The notes under the pieces: generated by a model
The model's database searches: none
Seen by the model: only the letters and a program-made list of their open reading frames with translations
What the model was told of the DNA's origin: nothing
Assembly (NCBI RefSeq): GCF_030244015.1
Contig: NZ_JASSYX010000004.1
Span: 496,001 to 560,000, forward strand
Direction: 5' to 3'
Source of the DNA: Pedobacter ginsengisoli
GTDB lineage: Bacteria > Bacteroidota > Bacteroidia > Sphingobacteriales > Sphingobacteriaceae
DNA: 64,000 nucleotides
Shown here: piece after piece, positions 26,873 to 34,940 of the stretch
Layout: every line of letters starts with the position of its first letter
Position numbering within the stretch: position 1 is the first letter of the stretch
Position numbers and translations under genes: made by a program

Positions 26873-28681
26873 TTAGCTCTGGAACTTCTTGGCGTTGATC
26901 TTACGCTCGTTTTCATTTAAGTAAATCTTACGCAGACGCATGCTCTGTGGCGTTACCTCGATGTACTCATCGGCCTGGATGTACTCCATCGCCTCTTCCA
27001 AAGAGAATTTGATCGCCGGTGCGATACGTGTGTTGTCATCCGTACCCGAAGCACGCATATTGGTCAAAGCCTTACCTTTTACAATATTGATCACTAAATC
27101 ATTATCGCGGATGTGCTCACCCAGGATCTGGCCTTCATAGATATCCACTCCCGGATCCACAAAGAAACGGCCCCTGTCCTGCAGCTTATCAATTGAATAA
27201 GCAGTGGTGTTGCCTTTATCCATAGATACCAGAACACCGTTCATCCTGCCCGGAATTGCACCCTTCCATGGCTCGTAAGCTTTAAAACGGTGGGCCATGA
27301 TCGCTTCTCCTGCAGTTGCAGTCAAAACGTTGTTCCTCAAACCGATGATGCCACGTGCAGGGATTTCAAATTCCAAATGCTGAAGGTCACCTTTAGGTTC
27401 CATCACCAGCAGATCACCTTTGCGCTGGGTAACCAGCTCAATTACCTTACCGGCAACTTCTCCCGGTACATCAACGATCAGGGTCTCGATAGGCTCACAT
27501 TTTTTACCGTCAATTTCTTTGACAATAACCTGTGGCTGACCTACCTGGATCTCATAGCCCTCACGGCGCATGGTCTCGATGAGCACTGATAAATGGAGGA
27601 TACCCCTTCCGTATACCAGGTAAGCATCAGGAGATTCTGTTTCTACTACTTTAAGGGCCAGGTTTTTCTCCATTTCCTTATACAGACGCTCTCTCAAACG
27701 CTGTGAAGTAACGAATTTACCTTCTTTACCAAAGAATGGTGAATTGTTGATCGTGAACAGCATGTTCATCGTAGGCTCATCAATTTTGATTACCGGCAAT
27801 TGTTCCGGAGCCTCAAAATCAGCAATGGTATCACCAATGTCAAAACCATCGATACCCACAACAGCGCAGATGTCACCTGATTTTACCTCTGTAGTACGGA
27901 TCTTGCCCAAACCTTCGAAGGTATAGAGTTCTTTCACCCTTGATTTTACAATTTTACCGTCACGCTTGATCAAAGTAACCGGCTGGTTTTCTTTGATGCT
28001 GCCGCGGTGTACACGTCCGATCGCGATCCGGCCTACGAAAGATGAATAATCCAGCGAAGTGATCTGCATCTGCAGTGTACCGTCATTGGTAGGTGCAGGA
28101 GGAATGTTTGCTACTACTGCATCTAATAAAGCAAAGATATCTGTAGTAGGTACTTTCCAGTCTGTACTCATCCATCCTTGTTTGGACGAACCGTAGATTA
28201 CAGGAAAGTCAAGCTGATCTTCTGTTGCTTCCAGATTGAAGAACAATTCAAAGATCTGCTCATAAACCTCTTCAGGGCGACAGTTTTCTTTATCGACTTT
28301 GTTGACAACAACAATTGGCTTCAGGCCCAGTGCCAATGCTTTTTGAGTAACGAAACGCGTTTGGGGCATAGCGCCTTCAAAAGCATCGCAAAGCAAAAGC
28401 ACACCATCAGCCATTTTCAGTACACGTTCTACTTCACCGCCAAAATCGGCGTGACCAGGTGTATCAATGATGTTAATCTTTACGTCTTTATATTGTACGG
28501 AAACGTTTTTTGAAACGATAGTGATACCGCGCTCACGTTCCAGGTCATTGTTATCCAATATCAACTCACCAGTTTGTTCATTATCCCTGAAGATGGAACA
28601 AGCGTGTAAGATCTTGTCAACCAATGTGGTTTTGCCGTGGTCAACGTGTGCTATAATAGCTATGTTTCTTATTTTTTGCAT
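26873..28681 (-). CDS. typA: Translational GTPase TypA/BipA
   Basis: The 602-residue ribosome-binding GTPase has G1 AHVDHGKT (11-18), the switch II motif DTPGHADFGGE, and G4 NKVDKENC, followed by the EF-G-like domains II, III and V and the BipA-specific C-terminal domain (VTPQSMRLRKIYLNENERK). BipA aids ribosome assembly and growth at low temperature or under stress. Length and motifs are complete. A promoter matching the Bacteroidota consensus lies just upstream (28704-28734), with a leader of about 15 bases. Confidence 0.97.
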   Translation of the reverse strand: MQKIRNIAIIAHVDHGKTTLVDKILHACSIFRDNEQTGELILDNNDLERERGITIVSKNVSVQYKDVKINIIDTPGHADFGGEVERVLKMADGVLLLCDAFEGAMPQTRFVTQKALALGLKPIVVVNKVDKENCRPEEVYEQIFELFFNLEATEDQLDFPVIYGSSKQGWMSTDWKVPTTDIFALLDAVVANIPPAPTNDGTLQMQITSLDYSSFVGRIAIGRVHRGSIKENQPVTLIKRDGKIVKSRVKELYTFEGLGKIRTTEVKSGDICAVVGIDGFDIGDTIADFEAPEQLPVIKIDEPTMNMLFTINNSPFFGKEGKFVTSQRLRERLYKEMEKNLALKVVETESPDAYLVYGRGILHLSVLIETMRREGYEIQVGQPQVIVKEIDGKKCEPIETLIVDVPGEVAGKVIELVTQRKGDLLVMEPKGDLQHLEFEIPARGIIGLRNNVLTATAGEAIMAHRFKAYEPWKGAIPGRMNGVLVSMDKGNTTAYSIDKLQDRGRFFVDPGVDIYEGQILGEHIRDNDLVINIVKGKALTNMRASGTDDNTRIAPAIKFSLEEAMEYIQADEYIEVTPQSMRLRKIYLNENERKINAKKFQS

Positions 28682-28703
28682 AAAATGCGTGTAAATTTTG
28701 GCG

Positions 28704-28734
28704 CAAAGATACGGTTTAATTTTTATAAATCAAG
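28704..28734 (-). promoter_or_regulatory. Predicted typA promoter
   Basis: On the minus strand CTTG (28734-28731), a 19-base spacer and TATCTTTG (28711-28704, exact TAnnTTTG) fit the Bacteroidota housekeeping promoter. The same arrangement is seen before nuoA and the TPR gene. Confidence 0.65.
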
Positions 28735-28737
28735 CGA

Positions 28738-28768
28738 TTAGCCATGACGGATTAATTCCTTAACTTTG
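28738..28768 (+). promoter_or_regulatory. Possible orphan plus-strand promoter facing the palindrome
   Basis: TTAG (28738-28741), 19 bases, then TAACTTTG (28761-28768, exact). It is back to back with the typA promoter, and no plus-strand gene follows before 29998. A transcript would run into the 28861-29011 palindrome. A single promoter match in AT-rich DNA is weak evidence. Confidence 0.25.
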
Positions 28769-28860
28769 ATTTTATTATTGTTACGGGCGTTCTTTCTGCC
28801 TTATCGGTTGACCCATAGTAAAATAAATCAACCCCTGCCAATCGTTCCTCCCTGTCTTTA

Positions 28861-29011
28861 ATATGTGTAGTACATAAGTTAATACTGAGTACGCAGTGAG
28901 TACGCCCTGAGTACGGGGTGAGTACGCCTTTTTCTAGGAAAAAGGCGTACTCATAGCGGATCGATAGCTTAGATATCGCATACTCAATATTAACTCATGT
29001 ACTACAGATAT
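28861..29011. repeat. 151-bp imperfect palindrome with gap-free arms
   Basis: The 379-base gap 28682-29060 contains no gene; it holds the typA promoter and this element. The outer arms 28861-28894 and 28978-29011 match in 30 of 34 positions, and the inner 16-bp arms 28919-28934 and 28938-28953 match perfectly around TAG. Both pairs share the centre 28936 with no insertion or deletion. Three of the four outer mismatches would be G-U pairs in a minus-strand RNA but A-C mismatches in a plus-strand RNA. It is probably a foldback or MITE-like element, or a structured RNA. The family is not recognised. Confidence 0.8.
28886..28926 (+). repeat. Four 11-bp direct repeats, TGAGTACGnnn
   Basis: TGAGTACG occurs at 28886, 28897, 28908 and 28919, exactly 11 bases apart. 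Inverted copies lie on the other arm: a perfect one ending at 28953 and a one-mismatch copy ending at 28986, 33 bases (three units) apart. The two middle units have no inverted partner and would form an internal loop. Confidence 0.8.
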
Positions 29012-29060
29012 ACCTCCCATGTAAAACAGAGAAGCCGGGCACAAAGAAATTAAGAGGATT

Positions 29061-29879
29061 TTAAATGTTTTTTCTGCCAAAGGCCCAGCCCAGAAAGGCC
29101 GGCAGGGCCTCAGCCCAGGTAGACAGGTCGTGTTTACCGCCTACTTTTTCATAATAGACAATATCATCAGGGCGACGGTATCCTTTTTTGAGCAGTTCTT
29201 TGATCACATCGATGGTGTCGTCTATGGAATCGATAATGAGGTTCCTGTTTCTGTCAGAAAGTTCGTCTTCCGTCCCGGTCATGAGCCAGAACTTAAGCCC
29301 GGGCTTGTTGCTGGTAGTCCTGATCCGCTCATGCATGATCCGGTCGTTGTCAGTATAACCGTCTTTAAGATCTTTTTTTCTCCACCAGAAGGAGCCCGAA
29401 AATACGCCTGCGGCATCAAAATAGTTGTCATTGTTCCAGGCGATGTCGAATGCGCTCAGGCCACCGAGTGAAAAGCCGGCAAACACCCGTTTGCCATTTA
29501 TCGGGGTGGCTACGGTTTCCTTTAGGCAAGGAATCAGTTCTTTGGTGATAAAATTGGTATAGGCATGTGCTTTGCCGCCCCTTCCGCCAAAATCAGGTAC
29601 TCCTGCTACGCCGTATTCCTCCAGCCGGGCAGCTGATGCTTTAATGGCTACAGCAGCTACAGCGGAAATCCTGCGCTGACCATACAGACCGGTGAGCATC
29701 TGCTGAAGTCCCAGTGCATCCGCATCCTGTCCGTCATTGAGCAGCAGCAAATTCAGCTGCTCATTACCCATCAGGTTATCAGGAATAAAGATTTCAAACT
29801 CTACTTCCCTTTTCAGATGGTCAGACTTCAGGCTGTGTCTAGTTCTGATGATTTCCGGCAACGACATGGTGATGTACAT
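29061..29879 (-). CDS. Alpha/beta-hydrolase, putative esterase (PF00756 type)
   Basis: A 272-residue alpha/beta-hydrolase related to esterase D and Fes-type enzymes. The nucleophile elbow is FAGFSLGGLSAF with S137, the acid is E204 or D205 in TGTEDELSD, and the histidine is H250 in VGGKHDLSTW. There is no signal peptide, so it is cytoplasmic. The frame begins MYITMSLPEI, and the true start may be the second Met. It is divergent from a second PF00756-type gene at 29998 with 118 bases between them, and both border the amidoligase group, which suggests a shared substrate. Its 3' side is the palindrome region. Confidence 0.85.
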   Translation of the reverse strand: MYITMSLPEIIRTRHSLKSDHLKREVEFEIFIPDNLMGNEQLNLLLLNDGQDADALGLQQMLTGLYGQRRISAVAAVAIKASAARLEEYGVAGVPDFGGRGGKAHAYTNFITKELIPCLKETVATPINGKRVFAGFSLGGLSAFDIAWNNDNYFDAAGVFSGSFWWRKKDLKDGYTDNDRIMHERIRTTSNKPGLKFWLMTGTEDELSDRNRNLIIDSIDDTIDVIKELLKKGYRRPDDIVYYEKVGGKHDLSTWAEALPAFLGWAFGRKNI

Positions 29880-29997
29880 AATTCAGCGATTCCCCTTTTT
29901 CACAAATGTGTGGCAAAGTTACCATTCCCAATAAAAATATCAGGGCATGCGTGATGTATTTTTTAATTTCTTATATTAAAGCTTCTAAATTAATGCC

Positions 29998-30702
29998 ATG
30001 AATGAAGCGTATAAAAAATGGTATAGCCACAATTTAAACCGTGATTTTGAAATGCTTGTATTCGGACATGACGGTTATCCGTTAATTCTTTTTCCGACCA
30101 GCATGGGCCGGTATTATGAGGGCAAGGATTTCAAGATGATCGAATCTATCCGGTGGTTCATTGATGAAGGCCGGATAAAGGTCTATTGTGTGGACAGTAT
30201 TGATGCCCTGAGCTGGTACAACAAAAGCATACATCCGGAAGAAAAGATCAAAAACCACATCTGGTACGATAAGCTGATTCTGGAGGAGGTTTGCGGGATG
30301 GCAAGGCAGGAGACCGGACACCGCAAAGTGATTGCTGCAGGCTGCAGTTTTGGCGGCTATCATGCCGTAAATTTCGCGTTCAGGCATCCCTGGCTGGTCA
30401 GTCATGTGTTCAGCATGAGCGGTGCGTTTGACATGAGGGCCCAGCTGGATGGTTTTTATAACGATGATGTGTATTTTAACAACCCGGTAGATTATATCCC
30501 CAATGACAACAATCCGGAATTGTGGAACATGAGGATCATACTGGGCACGTCTGACAGGGACATTTGCCGGGCCGATAATGAGCGCCTGTCTGATATACTT
30601 GCGCAAAAAGGAATGGGCCACTGGCTGGACATGAGGCACAATGCGGACCACGACTGGCCCATATGGCGGGAGATGCTGCCGCAGTACCTGTCGGAGCTTT
30701 AA
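29998..30702 (+). CDS. Alpha/beta-hydrolase, putative esterase heading the amidoligase group
   Basis: The 234-residue cytoplasmic hydrolase has nucleophile S117 in AAGCSFGGYHAV, a probable acid D186 in LGTSDRDIC and histidine H218 in HNADHDW, so the triad is complete. It belongs to the short esterase-like branch of PF00756. The gap to the following ATP-grasp gene is 95 bases, all genes in the same direction. A role in hydrolysing an ester or amide of the pathway product, or in releasing it, is an inference from position only. Confidence 0.82.
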   Translation: MNEAYKKWYSHNLNRDFEMLVFGHDGYPLILFPTSMGRYYEGKDFKMIESIRWFIDEGRIKVYCVDSIDALSWYNKSIHPEEKIKNHIWYDKLILEEVCGMARQETGHRKVIAAGCSFGGYHAVNFAFRHPWLVSHVFSMSGAFDMRAQLDGFYNDDVYFNNPVDYIPNDNNPELWNMRIILGTSDRDICRADNERLSDILAQKGMGHWLDMRHNADHDWPIWREMLPQYLSEL

Positions 30703-30797
30703 AAAGAACCGGATTTACCAGGATGGGGATGAAGATAATAATCAGAACATTAAGCCTGTTGCCGATGTTTTACAACCTAATATAACCATTGATAAAA

Positions 30798-31754
30798 ATG
30801 AAGAAAATTGGAATTTTGTTTGGCCGGGAAAGATCTTTCCCAGAGGCTTTTGTAAAGCGGGTGAATGAGCTGGCAGGCGATGACATCAGGGCCGAATTTG
30901 TAAGCATAGATAAGATATTCCAGGCGGAACCCCCTGGCTACGCCGTGATCATTGACCGCATTTCACAGGATGTTCCTTTTTATCGTGCGGCGATGAAAAA
31001 TGCTGCGGCAACAGGTACAGCGGTGATCAATAATCCTTTTTGGTGGAGCGCTGATGAAAAGTTCTTTAATAATGCGCTGGCGGTAAAACTGGGGATCCCG
31101 GTACCTAAAACAACATTGATCCCTTCTTATGAGCAACCCACGGATACATCGGATGAGTCGTTCAGCAACTTGGTTTTTCCAATGGACTGGGAGGGAATTT
31201 TCAATTATACCGGTTTTCCGGCATACATGAAGCCTTTTGATGGCGGCGGCTGGAAAGAGGTATACAAGCTGCACGACAGGGAGGATTTTTTTGACAAACA
31301 CAGCCAGACGGGACAATCTGTGATGATGCTGCAGGAAGAAATCGTCTTTGATGAATATTTCAGGTGTTATTGCATCGGTGGCAAGTATGTGCGCATTATG
31401 CAGTATGAGCCGCGCAATCCTTTTCACCTGCGCTACCAGGTGGAGACTCCGCCTTCGAGCGAAGCCCTGCTGGCCACAATCCATGATTATGTATTGAAAC
31501 TGAACCAGTACCTGGGTTATGATTTTAATACGGTAGAGTTTGCCGTGCGGGATGGTGTGCCTTATGCCATTGATTTTTGTAATCCTGCGCCGGATGCGGA
31601 GGTGAGCAGTGTGGGTCAGGAGAATTTTGACTGGGTTGTGGAGACATCGGCAAAGTATGCGATTGAGCGGGCAAAGGAACAGGTTGACGGCAGGGACAAT
31701 CTGACCTGGGGCGAATACGTCAGGGAGGCAGTAAATGTACCGGCTAAGAAATAA
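30798..31754 (+). CDS. ATP-grasp carboxylate-amine ligase (RimK-like)
   Basis: I start at the ATG at 30798 (MKKIGILFGRERSFPEAF) rather than the in-frame TTG at 30789. The 318-residue protein has the ATP-grasp layout: an N-terminal pre-ATP-grasp domain, then AYMKPFDGGGWKEVYK with K145 and the Gly-rich loop 149-151, and hinge Q179/E180 in MLQEEIVFDEYF. The magnesium site is E248 with D259 and N262 in YAIDFCNP. Such enzymes activate a carboxylate as acyl phosphate and join it to an amine or thiol. The substrate is unknown. Its TAA is immediately followed by the ATG of the YbdK-like gene, so they are translationally linked. Confidence 0.85.
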   Translation: MKKIGILFGRERSFPEAFVKRVNELAGDDIRAEFVSIDKIFQAEPPGYAVIIDRISQDVPFYRAAMKNAAATGTAVINNPFWWSADEKFFNNALAVKLGIPVPKTTLIPSYEQPTDTSDESFSNLVFPMDWEGIFNYTGFPAYMKPFDGGGWKEVYKLHDREDFFDKHSQTGQSVMMLQEEIVFDEYFRCYCIGGKYVRIMQYEPRNPFHLRYQVETPPSSEALLATIHDYVLKLNQYLGYDFNTVEFAVRDGVPYAIDFCNPAPDAEVSSVGQENFDWVVETSAKYAIERAKEQVDGRDNLTWGEYVREAVNVPAKK

Positions 31755-32864
31755 ATGAAGCTCATGAACGAATTTACACTGGGTATAGAAGAGGAGTACA
31801 TGGTGATAGACCCTGTAACCCGTGAACTGACATCGCACGATCAAAAGATCGTGGAGGCGGCCCAAAAAATCCATAAGGACCAGGTCAAGGCCGAGATGCA
31901 TCAGGCTGTGGTGGAAGTAGGTACGGGGATCTGCAAGAATACAGACCAGGCAAGAGCCGAGATCTCGCAGCTGCGCTATACGGTATCGCAGCTGGCCGGC
32001 GAACTTGGTCTGCGGATCGGTGCTGCGGGTACACATCCCTTTTCTCATTGGGAGAAGCAGCTGATCACAGAGCATCCGCGGTACAGCGAGATCGTGAATG
32101 AGCTGCAGGAGGCGGCAAGGTCAAATCTGATCTTCGGTTTGCATGTACATGTGGGTTTCCAGTCACGCGAGCTTGCAATACACATTGCCAACCAGGTGCG
32201 CTACTTTTTGCCGCATGTGTTTGCCCTTTCTACCAATTCTCCTTTTTGGGAGGGCCGGAATACGGGCTATAAATCGTTCCGGACCAAGGTGTTTGACAAG
32301 TTCCCGAGGACGGGTATCCCCGATATTTTTAACAGCATTGAGGATTACGACAATTATGTGAAGCTGCTGATCAAAACCAACAGCATTGACAATGCCAAGA
32401 AGATCTGGTGGGACATCAGGGTGCATCCTTTCTTTGAAACGATCGAGTTCAGGATCTGCGACTGCCCGATGCTGATCGATGAGACCATGGCTTTTGTGGC
32501 CTTGTTTCAGTGTTTGTGTGCCAAGCTGTACAAGCTTCGCCTGCAAAACCTGAATTTTATCAGTTATTCTAGGGCACTGATCAATGAAAATAAATGGCGT
32601 GCCGCCAGGTATGGTATTGATGGCAACCTGATTGATTTTGGAAAGGAGATGGAAGTAAACTGCAGGAACCTGATCCTGGAACTGCTGGACTTTATTGATG
32701 ATGTGGCAGATGATCTTGGCTGCCGGAATGAGATCAATTATGTGATGAAGATCATGGAGCATGGTACGGGTGCAGACAGGCAATTGGCTGTTTACGAACA
32801 AAGTGGTAACTTTGAGGCGGTGGTAGATTATATTACTACCCAAACTTTAACAGGAGCTAAGTAG
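31755..32864 (+). CDS. YbdK-type carboxylate-amine ligase (GCS2 family)
   Basis: A 369-residue member of the glutamate-cysteine ligase family 2 (COG2170). Family features are the N-terminal LGIEEEYMVID, HQAVVEVGTGIC, GLHVHVGF in the middle, TNSPFWEGRNTGYKSFR and the C-terminal IEFRICDCPM. E. coli YbdK of about the same length has weak gamma-glutamylcysteine ligase activity, and its true role is unknown. Here it lies between an ATP-grasp ligase and a glutamine amidotransferase in a tight run, so a dedicated small-molecule pathway is more likely than glutathione synthesis. The stop overlaps the next start by one base. Confidence 0.9.
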   Translation: MKLMNEFTLGIEEEYMVIDPVTRELTSHDQKIVEAAQKIHKDQVKAEMHQAVVEVGTGICKNTDQARAEISQLRYTVSQLAGELGLRIGAAGTHPFSHWEKQLITEHPRYSEIVNELQEAARSNLIFGLHVHVGFQSRELAIHIANQVRYFLPHVFALSTNSPFWEGRNTGYKSFRTKVFDKFPRTGIPDIFNSIEDYDNYVKLLIKTNSIDNAKKIWWDIRVHPFFETIEFRICDCPMLIDETMAFVALFQCLCAKLYKLRLQNLNFISYSRALINENKWRAARYGIDGNLIDFGKEMEVNCRNLILELLDFIDDVADDLGCRNEINYVMKIMEHGTGADRQLAVYEQSGNFEAVVDYITTQTLTGAK

Positions 32865-33697
32865 TGGGAGTAGCAGATAGAAATAAGATCAGGGTGGCGG
32901 TCATTGACATGAACAAGGGTGCGGCCAACCAGGGGATGCGTGGGATAGAGGAAATCTTATTGCGTTACCGGAAGAATACGGGCATTGAATTTTCATACGA
33001 CATTTTCGACATCAGGGTTACTGGTGATTGTCCGGGGCTGGATTATGACGTTTACATTTCGAGCGGTGGCCCTGGTAGTCCGTATGATGGTGAAGGGGAA
33101 CAATGGGAGCGGGATTTTTTCAGTCTGCTGGGTAATTTGGCGGAGCACAATCTGAGGAGCGAAGTGAAGAAACATGTTTTTTTGATCTGCCATTCTTTTC
33201 AGATGGCCTGCAGAAGGTTTAATGTTGGTCAGGTGATCAGACGCCGGTCGCCTGCTTTTGGTATTTTCCCGGTGTCACTTACGGCTGAGGGCGTGGACGA
33301 TGTGATCTTTAACGGCCTGCCTAATCCTTTTTTTACGGTAGATAGCCGCGAATGGCAGGTGGTGAACCCACAGGATGTATTGTTCTCCAATGAGCAGGCC
33401 AGTGTGCTTGCCCTGGAAAAAGAGCGTCCGCATGTCGATCTGGAGCGCTGTGTAATGGCGGTAAGGTTTACGAGAGAAATTGTGGGTACGCAGTTTCACC
33501 CGGAGGCGGATCCGTCGGGAATGAAGATTTACCTGCTCCGGGAAGATAAGAAGAAGGTTATCGTGGACAACCATGGGGAACAAAAGTATCTGGATATGCT
33601 GCGCAGCCTGGACGATCCGGATAAATTGCAGCGGACACAAGATATGGTATTGCCCAATTTTTTAAATCAGGCATTGGATGCCTTTCAGGAGGCTTAA
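32864..33697 (+). CDS. Class I glutamine amidotransferase-like protein
   Basis: The 277-residue protein begins at a GTG that overlaps the preceding stop. It has a class I glutaminase core: SSGGPGSPYD (oxyanion region), C109 in FLICHSFQMAC, and H212 with E214 in TQFHPEADPSG. The usual Gly after the nucleophile (C-x-G-x-Q) is Ser here (CHSFQ). The approximately 45 residues after the HPE motif form an extra C-terminal segment. It could supply ammonia to one of the neighbouring ligases or cleave a gamma-glutamyl bond, as in gamma-Glu-GATase enzymes. The next gene starts 2 bases after its stop. Confidence 0.85.
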   Translation: MGVADRNKIRVAVIDMNKGAANQGMRGIEEILLRYRKNTGIEFSYDIFDIRVTGDCPGLDYDVYISSGGPGSPYDGEGEQWERDFFSLLGNLAEHNLRSEVKKHVFLICHSFQMACRRFNVGQVIRRRSPAFGIFPVSLTAEGVDDVIFNGLPNPFFTVDSREWQVVNPQDVLFSNEQASVLALEKERPHVDLERCVMAVRFTREIVGTQFHPEADPSGMKIYLLREDKKKVIVDNHGEQKYLDMLRSLDDPDKLQRTQDMVLPNFLNQALDAFQEA

Positions 33698-33698
33698 T

Positions 33699-34889
33699 AT
33701 GATCAGGAAATTCCGCGAAGCGTTTAACCAGGCATTTTCCGAAGACCGGTATAATGGTTTTAAGAAGGCCCTGGCTGATGGTTTCGTTGAAATTCCTTTT
33801 AGGGTAGCGGAAACGCCGGTGTTCATTCCGGCAGGACTGCAGAAGAAACTCATTGAGGCGGGTGATGAGCTCATTAAACTGATCAGGCAGCCGGATTTTA
33901 AGGAGCTGACCAGGGGCGCTATTCCGGCGGAATGGAACGTGCCGAATGAAAACGACCATCCGCATTTTCTGACTTTTGATTTTGGGATATGCAGGGACAT
34001 GCAGGGTGAGCTGACGCCCAGATTGATAGAAATGCAGGGTTTTCCTTCCCTGTATGGTTTTCAGGCTCATATGGGAGCTGAATATAAAAAGGCTTACGGT
34101 CTTTCGGATCATTTAAGCCCCTATTTCGGAGACTTTGATGAGGCTTCTTATATCGCATTGCTCAGAAAGGTGATTGTTGGTGACCATGCGCCGCATGAGG
34201 TGGCGCTCATGGATATTGATGCACCAAATCAAAAAACATTAATTGATTTCCTGATCACCCGGAAATACCTGGGGATAAAGGTGCTGAGCCTGGCTGATAT
34301 TTTTAAAGTGGGGCCGGCTTTGTATTACCAGGGTGAAAATGGGGAAAGGATACGGTTGAAAAGGATTTATAACCGGCTGATCTTTGATGAGCTGGCCGGC
34401 ACTGCCGGGTCTTTTGAACAGGGCTTTGACCCCAGGGAGCCTGTGGATGTGGAGTGGATCACACATCCGAACTGGTTTTACCGGATCAGCAAATATACCA
34501 TGCCTTTTTTGAAGAGCAGTTTTGTGCCGGAAACACATTTTCTGGGCCAATTGAAATCCATACCTCCGGATTTACAGCATTATGTATTGAAACCCTTATT
34601 TTCTTTTGCGGGAATGGGGGTGATCATAGATGTGACGCCTGCTGACATTAGGGCGGTAAAAGATCCTGAAAACTGGATCTTACAGCGCAAAGTGGAATAC
34701 GCGCCTGCGGTTCATTCTCCTGAAGGGGGCGTGAAGGCGGAGATCCGGCTGATGTATTTATGGCCGGACGGTGAGGAGCCGCAATTGTGCATCAACCTGG
34801 CGAGGCTGAGCAGGGGAAAGATGATCGGGGTACGGTACAACAAAGATTTTGACTGGGTGGGCGGCACCGTCGGCCTGATGGAAAGTTAA
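33699..34889 (+). CDS. Divergent ATP-grasp-like ligase of unknown substrate
   Basis: I start at the ATG at 33699 (MIRKFREAFNQAF); the frame opens 21 bases earlier inside the previous gene. The C-terminal part of this 396-residue protein looks ATP-grasp: VLKPLFSFAGMGV with K298 and glycines 305 and 307, a hinge-like WILQRKVEY with Q329, then AEIRLMY (E348, R350) and INLARLSRG (N366). Upstream, RDMQGELTPRLIEMQGFPS resembles the acid-x-x-E-x-N region of circularly permuted ATP-grasp proteins such as glutathionylspermidine synthase relatives. I infer an ATP-dependent amide ligase. It is the last gene of the group, and no membrane segment is present. Confidence 0.6.
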   Translation: MIRKFREAFNQAFSEDRYNGFKKALADGFVEIPFRVAETPVFIPAGLQKKLIEAGDELIKLIRQPDFKELTRGAIPAEWNVPNENDHPHFLTFDFGICRDMQGELTPRLIEMQGFPSLYGFQAHMGAEYKKAYGLSDHLSPYFGDFDEASYIALLRKVIVGDHAPHEVALMDIDAPNQKTLIDFLITRKYLGIKVLSLADIFKVGPALYYQGENGERIRLKRIYNRLIFDELAGTAGSFEQGFDPREPVDVEWITHPNWFYRISKYTMPFLKSSFVPETHFLGQLKSIPPDLQHYVLKPLFSFAGMGVIIDVTPADIRAVKDPENWILQRKVEYAPAVHSPEGGVKAEIRLMYLWPDGEEPQLCINLARLSRGKMIGVRYNKDFDWVGGTVGLMES

Positions 34890-34940
34890 AATTACATTTA
34901 ACAGACCGCAATTTAACGGCGGCTTATTATTTTTGTGCAT

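Noticed and set aside
28886..28926. Short CRISPR-like array in the 11-bp repeats
   Set aside because: Units are 11 bp with 3-base spacers, far below CRISPR size, and no cas gene is present.
30963..32075. 370-residue minus-strand open frame opposite the ATP-grasp and YbdK-like genes
   Set aside because: It is antisense to two well-supported genes, and the protein is rich in His, Arg, Leu and Ile typical of shadow frames, with no known domain.
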